Assembly (NCBI RefSeq): GCF_003672135.1
Contig: NC_039514.1
Span: 7,135,287 to 7,199,286 of the forward strand
From: Ooceraea biroi
Lineage: Eukaryota; Arthropoda; Insecta; Hymenoptera; Formicidae
Reading direction: 5' to 3'
DNA: 64,000 nucleotides
The position numbers were made by a program, and so were the translations under genes. The notes below the pieces were generated by a model. The model was not told the origin of the DNA. It did not search any database and saw nothing but the letters and a program-made list of their open reading frames with translations. Shown here piece by piece: positions 1 through 9,560 of the stretch (position 1 is the stretch's first letter; every line of letters begins with the position of its first letter).

Positions 1-1506
1 TCATTATATGTAATGCTACATATAGTAGCTTGATTATAATAATTTACATTACCAATCTTTGGATGTCACTTAGAAGAAAGTGACATGAATAATCTTGCAA
101 CACGCGAACGTGTGCAAACAAAACTATAATCTTAGTATACGATCCTAACATTTTAAGAAAATATCCGTTGGGAAATGTCCAAAGAGTCTCTTCCGCAATC
201 GATTAGCGATATTAGCAGCTTGAAGGTGAACTTCTCGTCCCAGAAAGCTCCTTTGCAAACGAGATCTGTGTTACTTAAAAATTCGGGCGCATGAGAGAGA
301 AACACGCGTCATAATAATTATAAATAAATCTGTTAGAAATCGCGAAAAGCATGTTTCTAACGTGAGAAAAATAATTAACTTTTGCTAAATACTAAATTGT
401 TTTTAAGCGTTGTATCTAAAAGTCAAACTAAGTAATTTAATGTACGTTAAGATTGCATTAAGATTGAATAATAAGACACTTGGACATGTGCGAGTGTTTA
501 AATTATGCAAATACCGAGATAAGCTATAAATACTCAATGCTCCGATATTAATTTCCCTGTGTGCACGCGATAACGTTGTTTGAGGTTCGACAAATGCATT
601 ATGCACGCTCGCGAATTAAATCCATAAATTAGAAATGCAAAATTCTTTTGTATTTTTGCAATTCGAGTTCTTCTTTCTTCCAGTAAAATTCCACTTGACA
701 CTCAAATTTGTTTCAACACTCTTTTGGAGATATAATAAAGATGAAAATAACTCCAACATTAAACATTAATGTTATAATTTCAAAATTATTTTAAAAATAT
801 TCACTTTAAAAATTTTTTTCTTTTACTCTGTACACTCCACTATTGATCAAAAAATCATATTTCCAGCCAATTGTTTTAAAATTAATATTTTCCTCTTATT
901 GCAAACTGATAAATAAATTATTTTCCAGACCCAAGTAACTGACGAAATTTTTCTCGTGTCACACCGTCTCGTGGAAAATCCTTCAAACATAGATACGTGG
1001 GTGGTTCGTGCGCGCGCATCAGTCTTATCGATGAGAGTTCAGCGCGGCAGAGGCAAAGCGAATCAACAGCTGGTGGGTCGAACGAGGGGCACGAAGGGAA
1101 GAGAGCCGGTATCGAGCATGTAGAAGCGGAGAGTGGCAAAGCGAAAGACAGGGACGGAGATCGTGCCGGAGACGGAGAGAAAGAGAGAGAAGAAATAAAG
1201 AGAGAGAGAGAAACCGGCAGGCAGCTGAAGAGAGACAAAGAGCCAAGCCACGGCGACTGGACTCTGGAACAGGTCAGTCGGCTGGGAGCTGAGTGAACAG
1301 CCTGTCTACTGGTACAGGACAACGCGCATGCCGCCTGTCTGGATGCTGACGGACTGCCAGCAGTTGTCCAGGTGCGACGTAAGGGCGACGACTCCGCTAA
1401 CGTCGTCCACGTGAAGGTCAAGTGGTGGGGACGAAGAGGACGAGGAAGTGGAAGGTGAACCACCGAGGTGGGCACCACGGGTGGATCCCGCGCTGGGACA
1501 CGCGAG
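1..1506. other. Non-coding: upstream region and leader of the sideroflexin gene
   Basis: The first 900 bases are AT-rich and hold no reading frame that resembles a protein. From about 960 the sequence becomes GC- and CpG-rich, with a purine-rich stretch at 1085-1250. A TCAGTC initiator-like element lies at 1019-1024 in the CpG-rich part, so a start of transcription near 1021 would give a leader of about 490 bases. This is inference, and a spliced leader is equally possible. Several short upstream ATGs occur, one of them directly followed by a stop (ATGTAG near 1116). The open frame at 997-1296 is low-complexity purine sequence and is not called. Confidence 0.4.
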
Positions 1507-4423
1507 ATGTCGAAGACACGAGAGCAGACCCTGGCGAGCGCGCCGTCCGACCGGATAGACATCGACAGGCCCTACTGGGATCAGAGCACGTATCGGGGAA
1601 GGGCTCTCCACTTCCTGACGGTGACGAATCCGCTGAATGTCTTCGCCACGAAGCAGCAGCTCGAGCACGCGCGCGACGTCGTCAGCAGGCACAGGTAGCA
1701 AGTTCTCTCTCTCTCTCTCTCTCTCTGTTTGTCTTGGATTTTCTGTCGATAATCAGTGCGCTCGTGTCACGTATTGCGTCACGCGTGAAGAAACTGCGTG
1801 CGTGAGGTTGTATCTGATGTGTTACGTTAAGTTACACGCGCATGGTAGGTACACACAGCTATATTTCGCGCGCGCGTGTGTGTATATGTGTGTGTCGGAG
1901 ACGTGTTGTTCTGCTGATTTAACAAGCGTTTAGCGGAAGTCGCAGCTAAATTTGTTAACGCGAAGCGTGTATTCTCGCCGTTCGCTGTTGTTTCATTTCA
2001 TTCAACCCTTTTCGTTCGATTTTTAATTTTTATTTCGTTTAATTTTTAATTTTTCTGTTTTTTTAAATAAATTGACGTAGTACGATATTTGCGCAATAAT
2101 AATCTGCGTGAATTTAATGTCGATACAGGCAGGGCGAGACACTGCAGAAACAGGGGATCACCGAAAACGAGCTATGGAAGTGCAAATACCTTTACGACAG
2201 CGCCTACCACCCCGACACGGGCGAGAAGATGCTGTCCATAGGACGCATGAGCGCCCAAGTGCCCATGAACATGACGATAACCGGCTGTATGATGACGTTT
2301 TACAAGTACGTATAATCGCGGAATGCCGATGGGCTTGCGTTATAAAGTTATCGCAACAGCGCGATAAGAGCACTTGAGTACCTTGACCTCAAGTCTTTCC
2401 TAACAGAAGTCCGTCAAGACTCATACTTAGGCGGCGTTAACGCATTTAATAATTAATAAATATTTAATAAATATTTTATCATCGCAGATCGACGCCGGCT
2501 GTGATATTCTGGCAATGGGTCAACCAGTCGTTCAACGCCATCGTAAATTACACGAATCGCAGCGGCTCCAGCCCAATTCCAACGGAGACGTTAATGCGGA
2601 GTTATGTCGGAGCTACAGGCGGTGCTGTAATAACGGCGTTGACCTTAAACCGTCTCGCTGAACGTGGACCACCATTGGCAGGCCGACTCGTGCCATTAGC
2701 GGCGGTTGCAGCAGCTAACTGCGTCAACATCCCCCTCATGAGGATCACCGAACTCCAAAATGGCATCGAATTACAGACCGAGGACGGCACAATGGTCGGC
2801 CACAGCAAACGAGCGGCGAAGCAGGCGATCATGACCGTGACACTATCGCGTATACTTATGGCCTCTCCGAGCATGAGTAGGTTTTTTTTTCACTGCGTTC
2901 TCGCCCTCGTCAATCAAATTTGCAACTTGATAAACTCTAGGCACTTAGCCGTGCCGGTAATTATTTAGTTTAACGGAGCAACCTCGGATGACCTTGACCT
3001 TGACATATATTATAGAGGTCACCACCCTCCTGAGTGACCTTCAAAAGATTTTAGCCGTCGCTCATTGTTTATTAAAAAATTATTAACAAAAGAAGTTTAA
3101 TGATTTTGCACGAATTTTCAACTGTCCACGCGAAGCAAGGACTTGAGTTTGACATATATTACAAAAGTCACCTTCCCGAATAACCCGCACTAGGTTTCAC
3201 CCGTCGCTCGTTGTTTGTTAAAAAGTTATTAACAAAAACGTTTAATGAATAGAGCATAATTTTACGATATCATATACGTTTACGAAAGAGTACATTTGAT
3301 GGAATTTTACCTTTAAATCAGAAATAGGTTTGGGTTAGGTTATATTTTCCGAAACTGGAGCCCCGGACACATACGCTCGTTTTCAGCTCGCTTCGCGGGA
3401 GGGCGGGGAGGGAGGGGCTTTGCCCCTCCCCCCGCCGGAGCCGGTGTTACAGATTTCACCGTACAGATTTTGATCACCTGGTACACGGCACGGATTCTGG
3501 CGGGGGGGAGGGACGAAGCCTCTTCCGCCCTCCCGCGAAGCGGGCTGAAAAACGAGCGTATATGTGTCCGGGCTCCAGTTTCGGAAAATATAACTTAACC
3601 TAACCAAACCAGGCTAGATTAGATTAGGTTAGGTTAAATCACTTTCCTTCCTTCGTTCATATTCGTCGTTTATGTCTTTCAATATTCAAAATAACTACTA
3701 TATTTTCAAAACTTCTTTTGTTAATAACTTTTTAATGAACAATGAGCGACGGCTAAAACCTTTTGAAGGTCACTCAGGAGGGTGACCGTGACAACATATG
3801 TCAAGGTCAAGGTCAAGGTCATTCGAGGTTGCTCCGTTAATCTAAATAATTACCGCCATGCCCTAGTTCGTTTATATAACAAACGTCTGATAAGCTTCTT
3901 TCTTCGCTGCCACTTATGTGCGATCAACGCATTTGATTCACGCTAATTAATTAGACTCGTAAACGATTATCGTAAATTATTGTAAAGATAATTGTCATGC
4001 GATCGTACAATTTCGTTCGCGTTATATTTTTATTTTAGTCTCAGAGAGGCTTCGTTCCTGCCTCAAAGTCGTCAAGACCGATTAATTAGCGATTAATGAT
4101 TGATTGATTAATTAATTAATTAAAATTTATACTATTCACGATCGAGATTATTTAATGATTTTTGTTATCTCGTTGCAGTACTGGCGCCGATAGTGATGAA
4201 TTACCTAGACCGAAGGCAGCTGCTGCGTAACGCGAAATGGGCCGCTGGACCGATTCAGGTTTTGATCTGCGGAGTCTGCCTCACCTTCGCGACGCCGCTC
4301 TGCTGCGCTCTTTTCGCACAGCGTGTTCCTATCCCGGTAAATCACCTGGAAGCCGACGTGCAAAAGCAAGTACGCTCGCACGATTCCAGTCTGGAGACCG
4401 TGTACTACAACAAGGGCCTTTAA
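1507..4423 (+). CDS. Sfxn1-3: Sideroflexin (SFXN1/3 class), mitochondrial serine carrier; four coding exons
   Basis: Coding exons are 1507-1694, 2129-2305, 2488-2876 and 4179-4423. Introns are GT-AG, phases stay consistent across all junctions, and the total is 999 nt, or 332 aa plus stop. The family is a mitochondrial inner-membrane protein of five helices that imports serine for one-carbon metabolism. Visible family signatures are an IDIDRPYWDQSTYRGR N-terminus, YDSAYHPDTGEKM (about residues 85-97), GRMSAQVPMNMTITGCMM (101-118), FWQWVNQSFNAIVNYTNR (129-146), an AAVAAANCVNIPLMR helix in exon 3, FATPLCCALF in exon 4, and the family-typical C-terminus ending NKGL. The GRMSAQVPMNMT and ATPLCCALF wording is closer to SFXN1/SFXN3 than to SFXN2, hence the symbol. 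The ATG at 1507 is chosen because it opens the frame shortly before the conserved N-terminus. Length is slightly above the 322 aa of human SFXN1. It is convergent with the L2 gene downstream. Confidence 0.95.
1704..1726. repeat. (CT)n microsatellite in sideroflexin intron 1
   Basis: An uninterrupted CT run begins nine bases after the donor site at 1695. Its closeness to the donor makes length variation possibly relevant to splicing, but nothing in the sequence shows an effect. Confidence 0.9.
3128..3250. repeat. Diverged direct copy of the foldback element's left arm
   Basis: This stretch repeats, in the same orientation, part of the left arm: TTGACATATATTA, then a GTCACC block, then CCGTCGCTCGTTGTTTGTTAAAAAGTTATTAACAAAA-like sequence. 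The left arm counterpart is at about 3001-3090. It indicates that the arm was partly duplicated in tandem before or after insertion. Confidence 0.7.
3326..3610. mobile_element. Nested GC-rich palindromic element (MITE-like)
   Basis: Inverted arms at about 3326-3403 and 3531-3610 share GGTTAGGTTA, ATATTTTCCGAAACTGGAG, CCGGACACATA, GCTCGTTTT and CGCTTCGCGGGAGGGCGG in opposite orientations. The interior holds a small GGGGCTTTGCCCC hairpin near 3416-3428. It sits inside the AT-rich foldback element but is strongly GC-rich, which suggests a separate insertion. Outer edges carry GGTTAGGTTA-type sequence, with more AGGTTAGGTTA copies at 3620-3636. Confidence 0.75.
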
Positions 4424-4805
4424 GCGGAGAGACCGGGCGCCCACGTGAAACTTAAATATCTTTACTGGTTCAAAGACACGATATACGTGCTGCTGAAACT
4501 CAGGATTCCACGCGAGACATTCTGGAAAACACGAATTCGAAAGCACGAATACGATTATCATTATACGAAGACTTCCGGTGATCTCACCGGATCGTTCCGT
4601 TTTCGTTGTTGGGTAATTTTTATATTTTCGGAGAAGCAAGAAAAGAAATGAGAATCAAAACTGAGAGCGAATGCGGATTTCAGTCCAACGTTATGCGCGG
4701 CGGTCGGACGAAGCGATCAAAAATGTGCATATTTTCCTGCCAAAATTAATCTTGTAATTTTTATTTTGAAAATATAGTAATTAATTGAGAAGTTTCTAAA
4801 ACGTA

Positions 4806-4819
4806 AATAAATTAATAAA
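4806..4819 (+). terminator. Putative poly(A) signals of the sideroflexin gene
   Basis: Two AATAAA hexamers lie at 4806-4811 and 4814-4819, about 385 bases after the stop codon. They fall within the first unit of the downstream repeat array, so the 3' end of the transcript may have been supplied by repeat sequence. There is no transcript evidence. Confidence 0.4.
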
Positions 4820-5520
4820 CTGCACGAAAGATGTTTCATATTCATTCATAATTAACATATTGATAGAGAAGCGAGAATGACGATCGTAATACAATACCAT
4901 GCAAGTCGCTCGCTTGGAACGATGACAATACACACGTTCTGCTGACTTGAAAATGTAATAATTTTCAATTTAAGAACGTAGCGTTAAACCAAAAGAATCA
5001 TAAGACGGTATAAAAGTGCACAAAATATTTATCATTGCGTCTGTATTATTAATTATTAATCTGACAACGAAATGAGCAATATGTGATGATCATACTGTGC
5101 GAATTGCTCACCTGAAACAACGAAAATATGCACATTCTCTCGAGAAAATCTGGCAATTTTCGTTTTAATAATGCAGCTTTAACTCTCAGGAATCATAAGA
5201 TGCTGTAAAAGTGCACAAAATATTTTTAACTACCTTTATATTAATTATTAATTGCGCGCAATTAAGTGAAATAAGGAAGGCTAGGTCGTACTACGTAGAT
5301 ACTACACTTGCGACGCTGAGGACACGAAAATTGACGAATTTCTAGCAGGACGACAGGAACGGAAGAGAGTGACTTACTTATTTTATTCTACCCGTTTTAG
5401 TCCTGCTCTTTTGTAATCTAGCTGAGCAGGTAATGGGATAACAGTGCTGGAGGAAGTGGCCTGCGACTTACTTATTTTAGGCTTACCTGCTCCACTCGTG
5501 CTTCTCTGTACTCGGGCCAG

Positions 5521-5795
5521 CCATGTAACAGAGCAGCATGAGTGGAGGAGGTAATCGGCGACTTACTTATTCTAAAACAGCCTCCCCTGCTGCTGCTACC
5601 CCGTTACAAATCCGTCGATTTTCGAGATTTTCGACGCTCAGTTTGCGCGATTGGGCCATGTAACAGGGCAGCGTGATTAGAGGAGGTAGGAGTAATCGGT
5701 GACTTACTTACTTTAAAATAGCTCCAGCTGTTGCTGCCACTCTGTTCCAAACACGTCAATTTTCGAAATTTTCGACGACTAGGCTGCGCGATTGG
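5521..5795 (+). repeat. Tandem duplication of ~137 bp in the core of foldback array 1
   Basis: Copy one is about 5521-5655 and copy two about 5656-5795. Both run from CCATGTAACAG through GAGGAGGTA, ATCGG, GACTTACTTA, a CTGCTGC-type block and a TTTTCGA-rich stretch to GCGCGATTGG. The decamer GACTTACTTA also occurs at 5371 and 5465, giving four copies in 340 bases (5371, 5465, 5560, 5701). Confidence 0.85.
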
Positions 5796-6339
5796 CATGA
5801 CAAATCCAGCCTTTCTTCTTTCACCTAATTAATACGTTAATTAATTAAGGATATTCTGTGCACTCTTTTTTGATATTTTATTATTCGTAAGGTCTCATTT
5901 TAGGCACTTGAAATGGAAATTGTTAGTTTCTGTTGGAAAAACAAGCATATTTTTGTCACTTTAGACAAATGGCTTGCATAGTACAAACGGCTTGCATCGT
6001 TACATCTCTTTCGTGCTGTTTCCATAAATTAATTCATATAAATGTAATTATAAGCATTTTGTGTACACTTTTATCGCGTTTTATAAATAATCACATTTAA
6101 CACTATATCAGAAAAATCAGAATTATAGAATTTTATAAGGAATACGTGTATAAAATACGTAAGTTTTATTATACAAATAATTAATACTTGAATTTATCAA
6201 GTATGAGAAAAGTGAGAAAAATATTAACTTAATGCACTAAGAAACAATCTATAAACATTTGAGAAACTCAATAATCATGTTTTCATTAATGATTAATTTC
6301 TGTTGATAAAATAATAGATGTACATATGTCAATTATGTT

Positions 6340-7560
6340 ATATGTATAGGTCACTTGCCTGAGACGATCAAAATGTACTTGGACAAACTTTAATAATTTT
6401 TATTTGAGGAATATGATATCACATCTAAAGAATCACAAAACGTAATAAGAGTACACAAAATATTTATAATTACGTTGTATTAATTATTAATATTGTGATA
6501 GAACGACACGTGACGGTCGTACTATGCATGCTCACCTAAGATGATAAAAATAGCCGTATTTTATTGCTAAACTCTAGCAATTTTAATTTTAAGAATGTAG
6601 TAGTAACCGTAAAGAATCACAAAACATCATAAAAGTGCATTAAATATTTCTACTTACGTTTATTTTAATTATCAATGTAGCGTGCACTTACGTAGAATTA
6701 GAAAGGTTATGTTGTCGTGTGCGAATCATGCATGCTGAGCTGTCTAAAATCTCGAAAATGAAGTATTAGGAGCAAGGTAGCAGGATAAGCAAGGAGGTCG
6801 CACAGAATCCCTGAGTACTGTCGGTAACCTTACCGACGGTGATATTACCGACGTAGCAGTTGGTAACGTTACCGACAGATTCGGAGATTCTGTGCGAGCT
6901 CCTCGCTTATCCTGCTACCCTGCTCCTAATACTTCCATTTTCGAGATTTTCGACGGCTCAGCGTGCACGACTCGCACAGTACGAACGTAACCTTATTCAA
7001 TTCTGCTTAATTGTACGTTAATTAATAATTAAGGTAAACAAAAGTAGGAATATTCTGTGCACTTTTATGATGATTTTCGAGTTTTTAAATTTAATTCTAT
7101 ACTTTTAACATTAAAATTGTTAATTTTTGTTGGAAAAACGTGTATATTCTGTCACTTTATGTGAGCGATACGTCGCTGTTTTCGTTTCACTATTACGTTA
7201 ATTAATTATAAAAATTAATGAAATTATAAATATTTTATGCACTTTTACGGCAGTTTATGATTCTTTAGGTTTGATGTTATATTCTCAAAATCAAGATTGT
7301 TGAATTTTAATGACAAAACGTGCATATTTTCATGTTCCAAGGAGCGACCCATGCAGTACTATAGTGCAATCGTACCTTTTTCATTGTGCCAATGCATAAA
7401 TAATTACTGCGAACAGAATTGCAAATACTCTGCGTACTTTTATCGCATTTTACGAGTATTCAAGTTTAGCTCTTCATTCTTAAAATTGAAATTAATTTAT
7501 AAATTAAGAATATACAAGGTTCTCTTACCAAATATTCTTCTAGGAATTATTTTATTCTAC
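6340..7560. mobile_element. Foldback array 2: inverted arms of the same ~190-bp unit around a hairpin core
   Basis: Left-arm units have their core near 6451 and 6635. Inverse right-arm units have theirs near 7051, 7231 and 7430, a spacing of 180-195. The arms match over long distances: the stretch from about 6610 to 6780 reads as the inverse of about 6920-7085. The unit is the same family as in array 1. The two arrays together fill nearly all the space between the two convergent genes. An open frame at 7297-7611 lies in this repeat and shows no protein-like features. Confidence 0.8.
6718..6978. repeat. Large hairpin core of foldback array 2
   Basis: Arms 6718-6809 and 6886-6978 are near-perfect inverse copies. 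They share GCTGAGC, AAATCTCGAAAATG, AAGTATTAGGAGCA, GGTAGCAGGATAAGC and GCACAGAATC in opposite orientations. The loop contains an 18-bp palindrome at 6820-6837 and further TTACCGAC motifs. Confidence 0.9.
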
Positions 7561-7883
7561 AGACTATCTCGACGACAAGAACTTATTCCTGACGTAATAA
7601 ATAAATTTTAATATACTCTACATTCCCGTCGAGTAAGAGTCAACGTGTTCGAGCTGGAGAAAAATCTCTCGCTAACCATTTTAATATACGTCCAACAAAT
7701 ATAAATACATATCTTTATCAACTTCCACGTTTTCGATCTGTACGTCTACGATTCTCCTGATGATGCGAGTTGTGAGTGAGAAAAGGTAACGAAGACAATA
7801 AAATCCAAAGTTCAGAATGTTCCGAATGGACTTTTACTGTACACCTTTATCATCATACACCCTTATCATAGACCCGAATATAT

Positions 7884-7889
7884 TTTATT
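7884..7889 (-). terminator. Putative poly(A) signal of the L2 gene
   Basis: TTTATT on the plus strand reads AATAAA on the minus strand, 33 bases past the stop codon at 7922. Position and orientation fit the 3' end of the L2 transcript. Confidence 0.5.
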
Positions 7890-7921
7890 ATATTTCTACT
7901 CCTTAGGAAGAACAAGACAGC

Positions 7922-8917
7922 CTAGTCGTTTAGCAGGCTATTGAAGGTAACGACCGTGGGTTCTGGCGGCTTTGCGTCGCCTATTCTCTTCACACGAGGA
8001 GGCGGCCTGATCTTGCGGCCGAATCTGCCGGTCTTACGTTGCCAGAGGCCGCTTCTCGGTCGGTTTCCCAGCTCGCGATTCTTCTGCGGGCTGCCGAGTG
8101 GCGTGGAGTCGTGCTCGACGTTCGACAATCGACCGACCGTCGCCATACACGTCTCGTGCAGGCTGAACTTCTTCTTGCTGGGCACTTGCACCACCACGCG
8201 ATCCTTCTCTCGCACGACCACCGTGCCGAAGGTACCGGCTGCGTGGATCAGGAAGCCACCCAGCCCCGGGTATTTCTCCACGCAGTTCACCCTGGTGCCC
8301 ACAGGCAGGGCGCCGAGCGGGTACGCGTCTCCCTCCGAGGGCCTCACGAGGTTACGCGGTATCCCCTGGTGAGTGCGTATTACGTCTCCGGGCTTCATGT
8401 TCTCCGTAGCGAGGATGTACTTGAGCTCGCGGCCGCTGCCGACCAGCGCGACGTAGCTGGTCCTGCAGCCGTCCTTGAAGACGTCGAGGATCCTCTCCTC
8501 CTTGGGCGGCTCGTCGATATCCTTCGGCCCATCCCTGATCCAACTGATCCAGTGGAACTTGTGCTTTATCCCACCCCCGAGGCCCTTTACCACCACCCTG
8601 CCTGCAACAGAACGATGCAGCTTCTTAGTGGCGGTAATAATTATTAATTAATATAAATATAGTAATAAAATGTAATAATGTTACGCACCGGTGACGGGAT
8701 CTCTGCCCGCTAGGTTTGTAACCTTCAACGGCTTCACCGTGTATTTATCCTCGTAATGAACAACCCTCCGAAACGATTTGCCGTTGCCTATTTCCGGTAG
8801 CTGCACGAGCTTCCATCTGTTCCTTCGCGGCACTTGAGACAGCACCGAGCGCGACAAACCAGCGAGATTCGATATTTGTTGACTGAAAAGCTGGCGTGCC
8901 AGCCCCGCGGTAGACAT
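7922..8917 (-). CDS. mRpL2: Mitochondrial large-subunit ribosomal protein uL2m (MRPL2); two coding exons
   Basis: On the minus strand the exons are 8917-8689 and 8601-7922, joined by an 87-base GT-AG intron, for 909 nt (302 aa plus stop). uL2 sits near the peptidyl-transferase centre and binds large-subunit rRNA; this copy would work in the mitochondrion. Residues 1-50 form a basic, Ser/Arg-rich leader suited to mitochondrial import. The OB-fold domain shows GRDPVTGRVVVKGLGGGIKHKF across the splice junction (about residues 71-92). The SH3-like half shows KPGDVIRTH, YPLGALPVGTRVNCVE, ATVGRLSNVEHDSTPLG and the MRPL2-type tail GNRPRSGLWQRKTGRFGRKI. Bacterial uL2 has its HPHGGGEGR segment here; mitochondrial forms differ in the same way as this one. 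Length matches human MRPL2 (305 aa). An out-of-frame ATG lies 7 bases upstream of the chosen start. Confidence 0.95.
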
Positions 8918-9560
8918 CTTGCATCCGATAATAACAGCTGGGTGGACAGCGGTGCCCCCTTTGCTCGGTGCCGCTTCTCTTCACCGATGGAGAATAAGGT
9001 AGGAAGATGGAGAAGCTTCAAGATCGTTCGAGAGATCTCACCGCTCGTTTTGGGCTTACGTACATTTGTTGTATGTACGTAATTTAATTTAATATATTTG
9101 AAAATATTTTTACAAAATTAATATTTAATTTTGATTTATTCAAAATTAAATATAATAATTAAGTGATGATTAAATGATGCTCGTAATACAAGATATATGG
9201 TTTTCTACAGATTTTGATTTAAAAACGAATTAACATGAATTTTACATGTTAAACTGCGCGAAACAAAATTTATAAAATCAAGTATTTAGCGTAACAGGTA
9301 AAATACTTATTAAACATGTATTTCGTTATTACGCTGAACAATGCTGACTTCATGCGAGATATTACCAATCGAGATAGACAAATTTTGTTAAACAGTTTTC
9401 AATTACAAAAAATTAATATGCATCCAGGACTCTTTAATATTATGCAAAATAAGGAGGATAAACGTTACTACATTTATTCACACTTTCTACTTGCCACGTA
9501 GGTTCCTACAAATTAACTTGCTAATTTTCACATTTAGCTGAATACGCAATTTAATTTGCC
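8918..9560. other. Non-coding AT-rich gap upstream of mRpL2
   Basis: Bases 8918-9060 are GC-rich and would contain the promoter and leader of the L2 gene on the minus strand. The rest, to about 9560, is AT-rich with no repeat, RNA gene or protein-like frame that I can support. The open frame at 9316-9501 looks like chance. Confidence 0.6.

Larger units (their letters stand above)
2930..3880. mobile_element. Foldback / long-TIR non-autonomous element in sideroflexin intron 3
   Basis: The left arm (about 2935-3095) and right arm (about 3712-3875) are inverted copies of each other. Both carry, in opposite orientation, GTAATTATTTAG, AACGGAGCAACCTCG, repeated ACCTTG motifs, CCTCCTGAGTGACCTTCAAAAG, TTTTAGCCGTCGCTCATTGTT and TTATTAACAAAAGAAGT. 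Arm identity looks high apart from a few substitutions and one extra ACCTTG unit on the right. No reading frame inside resembles a transposase, so it would be non-autonomous. Exact ends and target-site duplication are not clear; both outer ends share a CTAGG-like sequence. It makes up most of the 1.3 kb third intron. Confidence 0.8.
4715..6200. mobile_element. Foldback array 1: inverted arms of ~190-bp subrepeats around a duplicated core
   Basis: The left arm has three head-to-tail units whose shared core (AAAGTGCACAAAATATT-like) falls at about 4821, 5017 and 5211, a spacing near 195. Around the core each unit has an upstream GAATCATAAGA-like motif and a downstream TTAATTATTAAT stretch. The right arm has the inverse (ATATTCTGTGCACTTTT-like) at about 5851 and 6056. 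Between them, 5290-5800 forms the centre. The flanks AAGGAAGGCTAGG and CGAAAATTGACG on the left find inverse partners on the right near 5800 and 5755. There is no coding potential. Units are diverged, so the element is not very recent. Confidence 0.75.

Noticed and set aside
7297..7611. 104-codon frame downstream of the foldback array
   Set aside because: Lies within diverged repeat units and changes with each unit; AT-rich chance frame.
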